From Pinus tabuliformis (Eukaryota > Streptophyta > Pinopsida > Pinales > Pinaceae), in assembly GCA_031772625.1 (NCBI GenBank), contig CM062813.1, positions 762,538,720-762,602,719 on the forward strand: a stretch of DNA of 64,000 nt, in the 5' to 3' direction. Under the pieces are notes generated by a model. It was given only the letters and a program-made list of their open reading frames with translations. It was not told the DNA's origin and did not search any database. This document shows, one piece after another, positions 46,890 through 59,439 of the stretch. Position 1 is the first letter of the stretch. Every line of letters begins with the position of its first letter. The translations under genes and the position numbers were made by a program.

Positions 46890-47964
46890 TCACAATGGGG
46901 TCCTGCTCAAATGTCTGGAAGCACCAGATTCAGAAAGGGATATTAAAGAATCTTTAGGATGGTCTAGCTAGTGGACACTACATGGGTGATATTAATGCAC
47001 ACGAATTCATGTGGGATGGTTATTATTGGCCCACATTATTCAAGGACTCCCATGATTATTCCTTTAAGTGCCAAGTTTTTCAAATATGTGTTGGCCATGA
47101 TAGAAAGTCAATCGCCCCATTGCAGCCCATTGTTGTTGAAGAACCTTTTCATCAAAGCAACACCACTATAGATTGTTTTACTCAGTCGACAGAAGCAATT
47201 CCTCTTAAATAAGTGAATGAGAAAGAATTCACCAACTTCCTCAATAAAAATATTATTACCAGGTTTTCCATTCCCACATCACTTGTTTTTGACAATGCAA
47301 CATACCGTTCATCGCTAAAACTTTATGATTTTAAACTAGAGAATGATATTGTTTTAAAGCACTCATCTAACTATTACCCCCAGGGAAAAAATTTAGTTGA
47401 GTCAACCAATAAATATTAAACTGCATTCTCAAGAAAATCATTTACTCTGAGAAAAGGAACTAGCATAATGCTTTGGTGAATGTTTTATTGGTTTACTATG
47501 TCACACCAAAACCTTCTCTAAAGACCTCCCTTTACTTTCTAGTGCATGGAAAAGAAGTTATCCTTCCTCCAAACATATACCTCCCAACCCTCCAATTGTC
47601 TCAATAATCTCGGGTTAAAACATGTCTTGTGGTTCAAAGTAGGATAAACACTTTCTTGAAGTTACAAGAAGAAGGGTGGAAATAAAATAAAATAAAAAAA
47701 TTTACTATTCATCGGAGTCATACCAAGTGTTGGTTTGACAAGAAGTATGTAGGGAAGAAGGAGTTTAGTGTGGGAGACATACTATTGAAGTGGGATAAAT
47801 CCCACGAAGAGAAGGGTAAACACACTAAATTCCAATCCATGTGGATCACACCTTATGTTTTTCATGACAAGCTTGGCCACCATACTTATCGTCTCCAATC
47901 CTTAGATGGGAATATGGTCTCTCTTCATATCAATGACCAATATCTTAAACAATATTTCCAATAG
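46890..47964 (+). pseudogene. Gypsy-2 integrase
   Basis: A zinc-binding segment with a WDGYYWPTLFKDSHDYSFKC part lies near 47012. The core segment follows with TEAIPLK, FLNKNIITRFSIPTSLVFDN and SSNYYPQGKNLVESTNK. The C-terminal part (47770-47964) has GDILLKWDKSHEEKGKHTKF and TYRLQSLDGNMVSLHINDQY. Fossil. Confidence 0.82.
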
Positions 47965-49080
47965 CAGTGTAAGGTTGTGTCCCTACCCTATCTACATATT
48001 TCTTTCCTTGTTTCTAGTTTGTTTGTTTGTTAATGTCATGTTGCATCCCTTTTATTGTTCTTTGTCTTCCTGTTTTGTGTGAAAGTGTTTTGTCTGGTTC
48101 CAATGCATGTGGTGAAAGTTGAAAGGGCTTTGTGACAGCAACATTTGGCTAACTTTCAGTCCTTCTTCTTTGTCTTGGTATTTATACTTAAGGTTAATGA
48201 TGTCTTAATGGAAAATATGATCCATTCATAAGGAAATATTTGAGTAGAACCATAATACCCGTATCTATTATAGGAACTTCATTCCTTAGCTCGACATTGC
48301 AATTATTCAGTGTTTTACATGCTAATCCAATCAAATAGAGAAAGGAAAGGGGAAATTAATAGAGAGAATATTAATTTTAGAGGTATTCAACGATATCTAA
48401 AGGAACAAACTCTCATACTCTCAATAATTTAGGATCCCTCTAACACCCTGATAAATAATAAGTGCCTAAGCACATTAAAATAAATAAATAAAATACAGGG
48501 CAAAAGAATAGAAAGGCTCCCTTTGCAAAGAGGTAAAGAAAGTAACTTCATCAGGCTCCCTGGAAGCGAAGCATTACTTGTGTTCCTATAGTGAATCTGT
48601 CGAGGTACTAAGCATGCCTGATAGTAGTGGAGCAACACTAGAGATGAAATTAAAACTATGACCATTTCTAACTTGCAACTACTTACTACCCTTCTCCTTA
48701 ATCGAAACAATTATGGTACAACAAGATTTGTGAATGCTCTTAATTGAGGAAATGAATAGATGGGATTACATCCATAATTGGGTTAAGTGGGGAAGCCAAA
48801 TTAGTCCCCACAATGAATCAACGGTTCCTGAGAGACTAGAGTCTGTGCATAAAGCTAGACCAAAGCAGAGAAGTTGGATTTCTACCTATGTGTCACCAAG
48901 TGTTGTCGTTGCTACAACACCCTCCAAATTTTGTCCTACATTCAAAATTTGGAGCCTACTTTAACCATGTAGGTTGTCATTTCTAGTGGTAAAATACATC
49001 ATGTGCTTGTCCCATAAGTTTCCTAGTCCCTTTATGAATAAAACCCAAGTGTCACACTTTGTGTAAGGGATTTATAACAC
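47965..49080 (+). other. Gypsy-2 3' untranslated region
   Basis: About 1.1 kb after integrase with no convincing reading frame. It lies between the last integrase sequence and the purine tract. Nothing else is recognised. Confidence 0.5.
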
Positions 49081-49084
49081 ATAT

Positions 49085-49098
49085 TTAAGGGGAAAATT
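49085..49098 (+). other. Gypsy-2 polypurine tract
   Basis: TAAGGGGAAAATT immediately precedes TGATAATAACGGG, the inferred start of LTR-A copy 3. Confidence 0.65.
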
Positions 49099-49599
49099 TG
49101 ATAATAACGGGTCCTATTTATTATAGGGACATGAACTAGACTCATCACCAAATTTGTATGCATTGTTTTTTTGGTGTCGTCATTGGTGTCATAAAGTGTA
49201 TCTTAAGTGTCACACTTGGTGGTAAGTGTAATTTTGTTGTCGTTTCAATGGGTTTTGTTATCACCCTAAAAAAAAAATTAAACTTTGGAAAGTTTGCCTT
49301 GTTTCTAGTCATGGTATTATAATAAGTTTTGAGTCATTGCATGCTTAAAGGGATAAGTGATAGGATTAGAGTCTCAATAGTGTCATTCTCATTTACAAAC
49401 CCTTCTTCTAGTTATGGTGTTAAAGGGTCTCTAGGTCATTTCATGCTTAAAGGGTTAGGTCATAGGGTTAGAAGTCTTTAAGGTCATATTTCATTTCCAA
49501 ACAAAGTTTGACAACCTTATTCCATGTCTTAGAAGTATCACCTTGTGTTTAGAAGTCATATCTCAAGTTATTTTGAAAAAAAATTGAAATTAGCTACGA

Positions 49600-50290
49600 A
49601 TCCACATTTTCATAGTGCAGACAATGTAAAAAGCCTATTTTGCGCTACGAAATGACTGAAGTAGCCTTTTTCAGCAGAAGAAAAAAAACTCTGTTTTTTG
49701 TTTTAAGTAGTCAACTTCCAAGGGGTTTCTTGAGCAACTGAAAGAATATTTTGTAAAACTGAAAGAGTTTCTTCTTCCTAACATAATGAACTACAAAAAC
49801 CTCCTTCAGTTTCTTCAAATTCAGTATGAGGTGGGAGAAATTGATGGTTTAAACTTGCGCTATGAAACTGCTGAGAGGAACTCTGTTTTTTGGTTTTAGC
49901 AGTCTTTTTCAAGATCGGTTTTTGGCCACATGCAAAATTATTTTAGAATTATGAAGGAGGTTTCTCTTCATAAAATCTCCAACTACAATAACCTATCTCA
50001 CTTTTTTCATAAGTGTTACCAGTTGGGAGATACAAGGCTTTCTTTGCTGTAGGTGACATGCACAGCAGTTTCGTAGTGCGCTACGAAACTATTGTAGGTG
50101 CAATTTTGTTCTTTTTGATCAATCTTCAAAGGAAAGAAGGGGCTATTTTTGGAGAAGGATGCTACTAGAGAATGTGAGGAGGTCATTTGAGAAGTTTTAA
50201 AGCCCAAGTAAAGGAAAAACTCAAAGAATGAAAATATATGCAAGAACAAAGTTTTGCGCTACAAAAACGGCAGTTTATTTCGTAGCACAT
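49600..50290. repeat. Dispersed GCGCTACGAAAC-type motif repeats
   Basis: GCGCTACGAAA or a close variant recurs at about 49640, 49856, 50080 and 50253, each beside a CTGTTTTTTGTTTTAA-like or AGCAGT stretch. The spacing is about 170-220 bp, so this looks like a diverged tandem array within the solo-LTR-like insertion. Confidence 0.55.
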
Positions 50291-50919
50291 CTAGATTGAC
50301 TGTTTTCATGCAACTTCAAGGAGTTCAATTTTTGAAAAAGTGTAAGAGCAGTGTTCTATGGCTAATTCAACATATGTTAGATGATTAAAAGGAATATTTT
50401 GGCCAGTATGAGATTTGAGGAACACCATTGAAGACCAAGGCTACACTGCAGGGAACATTTTCCTAGTTTTCGGGACAGATAAAGGAGAAGTTATTGAAGG
50501 CCAGCAAGAGGGTTACGGACATCATCAAATCCGAATTCATGGAGTTATAGGTGTCAAAGAGAATGTTTAATTCCTAAATGAGTTTGTTTTAATCATAATA
50601 AGGAGTTGTACTCCTAATTGTATTAGGACTCTAAGATGGTCAATTAATTGTCACTTGTATTTAATAGTCTGTTTTATGGTTAGAATAGGTGTCAATCATA
50701 GAAATTCGAATTATCTTGATGAAGGATGAGGGAATACTTATTGTAAAAGCTATATATGAAGCAAAAGGACTAATTAGGAGTGGGGTGGAAGACTTTTTGG
50801 CCCAACTGCTGCTTTATGCTATGAACTATAATCAGTAATGCAGAGAAGATTTTCCTGAACAGATCTGAGTTCTCATGGGGTTAATGTTTTCTTGATTTAT
50901 ATGTTACTTTGAATCATTT

Positions 50920-51295
50920 GCAGTAGATCTTATTGCTATTACTCAGAATTCACAACCATGTGCTCTGACTTCCTTTAGAAATGAGATGACTGTGTCTTTC
51001 TGCATTCTATGTCTTTGAACTACTAACAGTAAGTTTCATTGCTATTACTCAAAATTCATAACCCTATGCTCTGACTTCCTTTAGTAATGGAATTTTTGTG
51101 TTTAGCAGTAGATCTCATTGCTATTACTCAGAATTCACAACCATGTGCTCTGACTTTCTTTAGAAATGAGATGACTGTGTCTTTCTGCATTTTGTGAGTA
51201 AACTATCTTTGAACTACTAACAGTAAGTTTCATTACTATTACTCAGAATTCATAACCCTATGCTTTGACTTCCTTTAGTAATGGAATTACTATGT
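50920..51295. repeat. Tandem repeat, two ~190-bp units of two half-units
   Basis: The block CATTGCTATTACTCAGAATTC followed by ACAACCATGTGCTCTGACTT, and its relative with ATAACCCTATGCT, alternate four times. They form two composite units at about 50920-51110 and 51111-51295. It lies within the solo-LTR-like insertion. Confidence 0.85.
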
Positions 51296-53455
51296 TGACC
51301 TATTTTCTTGAGTGAATTATCTTTGTTTAAAAATCCCATTTGCCTCAGCTTCCATGTCTAGAAACTTTTCCATTGAATCTATTAACTTGTTGACTCCATA
51401 GCCCAATGGTCAAGCCTTCATATTTCAACCTATAAACATACAAAACCAAAAACCACAAAGTTATCCATCTATCTATAACTTATATCATTAACCCTTGAGA
51501 GAGCCCTCTCAGGCTGAGGAGGCTAAGCCTCAGCTAAAAGATTGGTTTGAAATAGTTACACTGAGGTAGTCTGATCAGCAACCAATCAGGGTCCTATTTT
51601 GGTGATAACAAGTTCATGTTGATTTTGGGTATTGAGTGTTCATTATTGTGTTGCCGAATGTTTATAAGTGTGTGATCATTTTCAAGTCATTCTCTCGTTT
51701 CACCTCTACCTCATTTATCCCACACTTAGTCAAATTTTGAAGAGATCCTTGCCCGACCTTACCTCTCTGAACTACGCATTACACAGTTGCAAGCCTCATT
51801 CAACATCCCATATCCTAATGGGATTGCAATGCCTAATCAGCTTCCCATTATTCACTACGAAGTCTCTGTCAACAGTTACCCTCCCTGCCTCTATGAATTT
51901 CACAACTGTGCAATCCAGTAGCCCAATTTCCCTCTTGAAATGCGCACTGCACAGTCAGAGTGGGTAAGCCTGCCTCACTATGTCACTGACCCCCTAAACT
52001 ATGCATTATTTTCTCTCATCCCTCCATCCATTGTGCATTGTGTAGTCACAGTCATCCTTCCCTCGTCCCTACCTCCAGGAAATGTACACTGTGCAATCCC
52101 TGAGCCTTTTCCTTTGTATAGCACTAGGTCCAAAGTTAGATTAGTAAATTGCATGAAGAAAGTTAGACTAGGGGATTTCCGGACTGATTTTGTCTATCAT
52201 GAGTGAATTTCATTTGCAGGTACTATGTCTTGACATAACAACATGATGTTTAAGGAGGATGTCAAGGAGATTATGTAAGAAGACACTTATGAAGCTGCAA
52301 AGACAAGGATGATCATCAAACAAGAAGATGAGGGGATAATGGATTACAATAGACAATGGAAGAATAAGACCACATGGAAGACTCCATATCATCAAGCGCT
52401 CTTGGAGTATGAATATGAAGAACATGCAATACAGATCATGAAGATACAAAGATAAAAATGAGAAGAGAAGCTTGGCATAATTTATCTACAATGAATTCCA
52501 TGTCATTAGTTCCAAGTCATGTCTTGTTCAAGTTTCATCTTAAGAGTTATATGATTCACCATGTTTCCACATCAGTTGCGTATGTAATTATGTAATTTAA
52601 AAAAAAAAAATGAAAAATTTGAAGTGTGTGGAAGTCCAAAGGTCAATATTAGAATGTGAAAAGGCATGTAGAAGCGGAAGGGTCACATGACAATTTGAAA
52701 ATTCACAAGGAAGATCAAGAGTCATGAGGGGAGCTCAAGAGTCACAAGGGAGGTAGAGAGTCACCTCAGTTATTATATATACACCCTCATAGCTGAAGCA
52801 AAGGAATTTTCACCTTGACTTCTCAATCTAGGCATAGAAGAGAAGATTAGGATTTTGAGAAGTAAGTAGTTGCTTAAAGTTCCACTATTGGAACAAGTGT
52901 TATATCAATATAATGGTGTATCTTGGAACTTTCGCTCCATAATTTTAAGCTCTTGGAGCCGGAACAGTTTTCATTCATATGTCGTGAATGATTGAGTGAC
53001 TATTCTTCCATTGTTTAAGGTTTCATACTAATGAAAATGAACTATTTCGTTGGCTTTAGTATGCTTCTTTGAATCGTGTGTATTTTAATTTCATGATCAA
53101 GGTTTCTCTGTGAAATATTTCACAAGATTTCTTGTGATTATTTCGTATATATGTGTGTGTATTTACTAGTACAATACTATTTCTTTTCTCTTAAACACTA
53201 ACTTTCGTTTTCATTCCGTGAAAGAACCATTATACACTTTATAATTAAATACATCACAAGGCTAACATACTTGTTTATCTCGAAAGTGCATGCATTTCCC
53301 TTGTGTCGTTTATTGCAGCCAAGGAAAATATTTAAGATAATGGAAACCAACCATACTCTTTGGTTGCGGATCTTATTCCAAATGATGTGAGGTCTAATTG
53401 GGACTTCATACCGAGGAGACCCCCTTACTATTGGAAACATCCAACACCGTCAACA

Positions 53456-53944
53456 TATCGATATACATATATCATGGCCAAGAAATGGATATCGGAAATG
53501 AATGGAGGTCATATTTTATTTCATTTTAACAAAATATTTACAAGCATTACAATAGCCTGTTGCTCGAGCCTCCTCAACCTCATTTTTACATGAAATATTT
53601 GTCTCTTTCTCTAATCCCTGAGAATTGTCTCATCTATCGTACATACACTCCCATATAAAACATTATTGACCCATAAATATCTTAATAGAATAGCCAATAA
53701 AATGGCATTTATCAAGTATTCCAAAAATACCCAACAACTAATCTTGACACTTATCACTATTTACAAAGGCCCAATTGGCCAAAACACTAACTCATCTAAA
53801 TATCCTAACAATGTAATGATTTAGGTTCTTTCTAGAATAAAAGCACATCAAAGAATTATAAATTCCTAATTAAAGTGAGTGAAAATTATATTTTTGTAAA
53901 TAATTACACATGACCTCTTTGGGCCTCCAACAAAATGATATACC
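53456..53944. other. Unassigned AT-rich spacer
   Basis: Follows the LTR-A end, with TATCG as the possible target duplication of Gypsy-2. No coding domain and no clear repeat. It may be original sequence flanking both Gypsy-2 and the LINE fragment. Confidence 0.4.
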
Positions 53945-56900
53945 TACTGTTGATGCTCCTGCATCACCTTTTAGCCAAGAAGGAAATGAAGTGGGGTATC
54001 AAAAATAGGTTCTATTTTCTACAAATGGGACATCAATACTAAATTCTTCCATAGGCACACTAAATTCCAAAAAAATATTAACTCCATTTTGCAAATCACT
54101 ATTCAAAATGGACTACTTGTCAAATCTTTTGATGACAAGGCAGAAGCGGGGGGGGAGGGGCTTATTTTGGCAATGTCTTCAAGGAGCCCTTAGGTTCGTA
54201 ATCAAGGAAATACTAAAGGTAAAACCTTTTCCTAAGGGATTTCAATGAAGAAATGAATGACTCCATATAAGCCTATGTAATAGAAGGAGAATTCTCACCA
54301 CCCTCTCTTCCCTCAAAAAAGGAAAAATCCCAAGTCGGGATGGACTCACTATAGAATTCCACTTGGGATTCTATGAATTCCCAAAATATAGTCTACTTAA
54401 AGTGGTTCTAGATTCAAAACGATAAGACAAAGTCCTAATTTAATTCAACACTACTCATTTGGATATAATACCAAATCCTTCTCCTTTCAAGGCTACAAAT
54501 TGATCTCATGTTGCAATTTCATCTACAAACTCATTTCAAATATAATTGTTAATAGGCTCAAGCCCTTCCTCTGTGATATAATTTCTAAGGAACAATTTTG
54601 TTTTTTATTTAAAAGAAAAATACATGGCATTGTTTCTCTTTCCTACGAGGCCCTCCACTCTATCAAAACAAAGAATATCCCTTCTCTTATTCCTAAATTG
54701 AGCCTCTCAAAAGCCTTTGACAAAGTTATTTGGGTTTATATTAGACTTTTTCTTTATTCAAATGGGCATGCATCTTTCCATTATTAAGTTGATTATGGGT
54801 TGCATCCAGTTTTCCTCCTTTGTGGTCCCCATTAGTGAATCCCCCTCCAAAGTTAATTGGCAATGCTAGGGTAAATGGTACATTAAAAGGAGTAAAAATC
54901 ACCTCCTCTAAAATTATTTATCATTTGTTATTCATTGATAACATCCTCCTCTTTAGTGTTGATTCTCCTCAAGAATTTGAAGTCCTTAATGTCATTCTAG
55001 ACCTTTAATATCTTGATATAGGTATGGATATTATTATGATTAATTCCAACCTTCTTTCAAACTTACTTCATGAAAATTTGCAGCCACAGTTGGAAAATCT
55101 GCTTCCCTTCTCACATAAGAGCATTGACGAATGTTTTAAATATCTAGGTTTTGTATTAAATACTAATGCCTACTATATTGAGTACTAGATATGGTTATTC
55201 AAAAAGGTTGAAACCAAAAATTCATTAAGGGCTTATAGATGGTTATCACAGGGAGGGTGGTTTCTTCTTTTGCAATCTATCCTCAGAAGCCTCCCAATTT
55301 ATTGGACTTACATAGCTAAAGTCCCAAAAGAAATCCTTATCAAAACTAGAAAGATTAGATTCCATTTTCTTTAGATAAGAAACAAGAATTCAAACAACAT
55401 CCCCATAGTCAAATGGTTCAATATTACTCAGCCTAAGATCTTGAGAGGTTGGGGGATAAAAAAAAATTTACATTTTTAAGAAAGCTATAGTTGCTAAAAA
55501 AAATTGGAGGCTCACACACAACAGATCGCTCTTTGGAAGGGTGATGTCCTCAAAATATTTTGTTGGCATTTCGTTGGAAGAATAGTTTGGTTTACCCTGC
55601 AAATTAACCAAAAATAGCTTAATTGTTTGGGAAGCCTTTGTGGAAGCTTTCCCTCTCATGGGAAACTAAACAATGTGGAAAATTAGAAATGGAGAAAAAG
55701 TTAGGATGAGGGCCTATGGGTAAGAGTTTATGAGGATTTCAAGCTCTTAGAGGATCATCTTGCAAAATTGCATGATCAAGATATTTATTTCCTATGGGAT
55801 GCCAATTATTTTTATCATGTTAGGCTTGGATGGTTTATATGGAAGTCTAATTTGGATCTAGGTTTAGAAGGAAAAATCGTGTCATATTGGAAACACTATG
55901 TTGGTAAATTTTGCTCCAATTTCATCAAGCTAATTGAAGAAGGGGATGATACTCTATGCTAGTCTAAAAATTGCTAATATGGAAAATTCACTACAAAACT
56001 CAATTATAAAGCATAGGTCAAAGTTATCTTTCATGGTGAGAAATATTGGTGGTGGATCATGTGTGGAAATTGTATGCACCACTGAAAGTGATTATTTTGA
56101 TGAGTTGGCACTATGGAACAAACTATTGATATGTGACAACAAACTCAAAATAGGTTGGGTAGGTCCCAACAAATGCTCAATATCTAGATAAGACTTTGAA
56201 TCAATGCAACATATTTTTGTTTCATGCCCCTTTTTAGCCAAAGAGTGGTCATCAATTGAAAAATAAATTCAAACAAAAGTCAATATGGAATATGTCATGC
56301 CTTGAAGATTATTTAAAATCATGGTTATTAGATTTTTTTGTGAAATTCTTTAGCTCACATCCATGTTTCTTTATCTTTCTACTAAGCTTGTAGCTTTTGC
56401 TTATTTTAAGAAAAATAGTTCCCCAAGTGGTGGCAGACATGGTTGCTAAGCTCTATCAAGACTTCAAATATCAACCCAAAAAGTTGAATTTGCACCATCC
56501 ATTCATGCCCTCTTTGGACTTCATTATTCCCTAGGGTGTCTTTAATGGCACAAGACAAGGGCAACCCCCCACGTGCGGAATAGGTGTGGTTCTCTATTTA
56601 AATGTTCCCCACTATTTTCCTATTTTATATGCTCTGAATCATGGATCTAACTCCAAATCTAAGTTTTCTGCCTTATGGATGTTGTTGTACTTTGTCGAAT
56701 CTCATTAGATGAGTAAATTGTAGGCCTTGGGTGACTCTAGTGCAATTATCGATTGCGCTAACAACTATTCAAGTGTAAGTTGTTTGTCTTCATCTCTATT
56801 GAAGCAATTCGATTCTATTCTTGAATTTAAATGGACATCATTTTCCCATATCTACAAAGTATTCAACCCCAAAGCTAATGGACTTTGTAAAGAAGTGTTA

Positions 56901-57000
56901 ACTCCTCTTGATGCCTTATTCATCTCTCGTGAATTCCTTGATGTCAAGGTCCTTGAGGACATGTCTTTCCATTTCTAATCTCTTTTGACTTTCACTTTTT
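53945..57000 (+). pseudogene. 5'-truncated L1-type LINE ORF2 remnant with RNase H
   Basis: Starts in the linker before RT (NTKFFHRHTKFQKNINSILQ near 54030-54090). RT motifs follow: SCCNFIYKLISNIIVNRLKP near 54503; SLSKAFDKVIW near 54706, where SLSKAFD replaces the usual DLSKAFD; HLLFIDNILLFS near 54930, where the catalytic F/YADD is altered to FIDN; and SQGGWFLLLQSILRSLPIYW near 55237. Between them the usual GLRQGDPLSP block appears lost, pointing to a deletion near 54790-54820. A zf-RVT-like ESMQHIFVSCPFLAKEW lies near 56200. The RNase H-like end has CGIGVVLYLN near 56580 and GDSSAIIDCANN near 56730, then FSHIYKVFNPKANGL. Endonuclease and ORF1 are absent. Many stops and shifts; inactive. Confidence 0.85.
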
Positions 57001-57211
57001 AATATCTCTTATGAATTTGTATCAAGTTGTATGAATTTGTGTTTTTTGCAAGTATGTAGATGAAGAATCTATTTTATTTGGTAAATGTACCTCGAAGTTG
57101 AAAGACTAGATATTATTAATTTTTTTCCATTTCTTAGAGCAAGCTTCCATCTTTAGACTACTTTTGACCTCTTTTGTCCAGTTCGTTATGGGGAAAAATA
57201 TTTTACAATTG

Positions 57212-57546
<335 letters not shown>

Positions 57547-57584
<38 letters not shown>

Positions 57585-57611
57585 TAGATATATAGATATA
57601 TATATATATAT
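57547..57611. repeat. (AT)n microsatellite downstream of the SINE
   Basis: About 60 bp of TA dinucleotide with GATA interruptions near 57582-57600. It may be the SINE tail or part of the interrupted 57213-57350 run. Confidence 0.9.
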
Positions 57612-59430
57612 TAAGAAAAACTAATATTTAAAGAATTTATTTATGAAGCTTTTGAAAATAGATGAAGTATTAGTCAAACTAATATTTTTGAAAATTTCTT
57701 TTTCAAACATTCTCCTTCTATAATTTGATTTGATGATAATTATAATGAAGAACAAGCTTAGAAAAGTGTGCATGCCATTGATATTTTCCATCACATGAGA
57801 ATATATCATTTAAAAAGAGGATTGTTAATCCCATGGAATGTATATAAGTATGATCATATTTCTAGAATTGTAAATACATTTATAGAAATAGTTTTAAGAG
57901 TGTGACTCCATTAGATTCCTACAACAACATCAATGTCAGTTAAGCCAATAGCATATAATATATTTGAAACCTGATAGCATAATCCACTATAAGAATTTAT
58001 ACCACCGTAGAGATCACAACTTAACAAAATTTTAATAGGGTACAAAAAGTAGTTGAATTATATAGTTAACTCACAATTAATGAAGTAATCAATGTTTTTA
58101 GAGTCAACGAGAACTATTCCATTCCAATTTTAATGTCTGAAGTGTGATTTGAAACCTTGATAAGGGCTTAAAGCCTCCATCGAGGTAATTGGGGCTTTAT
58201 ATAGGCACTTTTCATATGCATGGTTTGCCAAAAAGTTAACTGAAATTTATGGATTCACTTGTTGTTAAGACCTTTGTATTCATTTTTGTTACACATTGTC
58301 ATATTTGTTAGTGATTTCATGATAAAATTATTTTAAGTATAGAATTGGATGAAAGGTTTTTTTTATACTATTAGTATTATTAAAATGATTGTGTTGTGGT
58401 GCAGGGAAGCTAGGGGAGTATATTGCTCAAAGGAATTTAGTGTAGATTTTAGTATTTAATTCACAAAATTTTTAAAGTCAATTTTGGGTTAAAAATTGAT
58501 GTTGCATCACAAAGAAATAGATCATATTAAAAAAGGAACTTTATTTCTATATTTATATTTATATCTATATCTATATATAAAATAGAAATATCAAATAGTT
58601 AAACCTATTTTAAAAATTTCAATATTTTATTCATATATATGAGAAATTACTTAAAACCCAATTTCTAAAACATAATTTTATTTAACATAACATATTTGTA
58701 TTCTCAATGAATTTTTGACATTGACCTAACATAATAAATGAAATAAACTGGAAAAATAAATAAATAAATAAATAAACAAAACAAAAATAAATAAACAAAT
58801 AATAATTAATGCAACACATAAATGGATCGTATTAAAGAAGGAACCCTATCGTCCCACACACCAAAAAGTTCAATATTCTATCTATATATTTGGGCAATTG
58901 CTTGATATGCTAAAACCCAATTTCTAAAAACATTTTTTTTAGCGTAACAAATTTGTATTCTCAATAAAGTTTTGGCACAACATAATAAATGAAATAAACA
59001 AGAAAAAGTAATGGAATCTACATACACCCATTTTTTAAAAAGATCTCAAAAATAATAGATAAAAATGTTGTATTGAAAAAAATATATATATATTTATAAC
59101 TTATGGATTTTTAGGTGTTTATAATATTTTGTTGGCGTTGAAGTTTTGAGTGGGTATAATGGACAACATGTGTTTTTTCTTATAACATTACAATTTCAAA
59201 TCTAGAAAGAGTAGAATATGTACATCTCCATAACTTTAACAATTAAAATATTGAATAGAGACAACTCTTTTATCTCATAAACAAAAAAAATCACGTAAAC
59301 CACTTTAAATTTATTAAAAAAAATCAAAATCATACATTAATTTAAAATATAACTTTAAATATAAATTATTATTATTTTATTATTATTATGTAATTTCTTT
59401 TAAATAATAAACTTTATAACACATACCCAT
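57612..59430. other. AT-rich non-coding DNA with a ~300-bp duplicated segment
   Basis: No gene seen. Two related stretches, about 58500-58760 and 58805-59010, share AAAACCCAATTTCTAAAA, TTTGTATTCTCAAT and ACATAATAAATGAAATAAAC. They are separated by (AAAT)n-like sequence. Confidence 0.6.
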
Positions 59431-59439
59431 ACCTAAGCC

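Larger units (their letters stand above)
41791..49098 (+). mobile_element. Gypsy-2 internal region (Ty3/gypsy, Tat-like, LTR-A family)
   Basis: Plus-strand internal region between LTR-A copies 2 and 3. Order of parts: leader, acidic segment, gag, protease, RNase H-like domain, RT, RNase H, integrase, 3' untranslated part and polypurine tract. Placing the RVT_3-like domain before RT is unusual. The element is old and heavily broken, with well over ten interruptions. Confidence 0.85.
49256..51610. mobile_element. Solo-LTR-like insertion inside LTR-A copy 3 (2.36 kb)
   Basis: The insertion begins TGTTATCACC and ends GGTGATAACA, a perfect 10-bp inverted terminus with TG and CA ends. It interrupts LTR-A relative to copy 1. 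It has no coding domain. Flanks GGTTT and AGTTC may be a decayed 5-bp duplication. CTATATATGAAGC near 50750 looks like an LTR promoter. A solo LTR is the simplest reading. A non-autonomous DNA element with 10-bp inverted ends is the alternative. Confidence 0.65.
49099..53455 (+). repeat. LTR-A copy 3: Gypsy-2 3' LTR, interrupted
   Basis: Starts TGATAATAACGGG and ends ACCGTCAACA at 53455. The net length is about 2.0 kb once the insertion at 49256-51610 is removed. It aligns with copy 1 on both sides of that insertion, and its 3' part aligns with copy 2. TATA box at 52774-52781. Confidence 0.78.
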
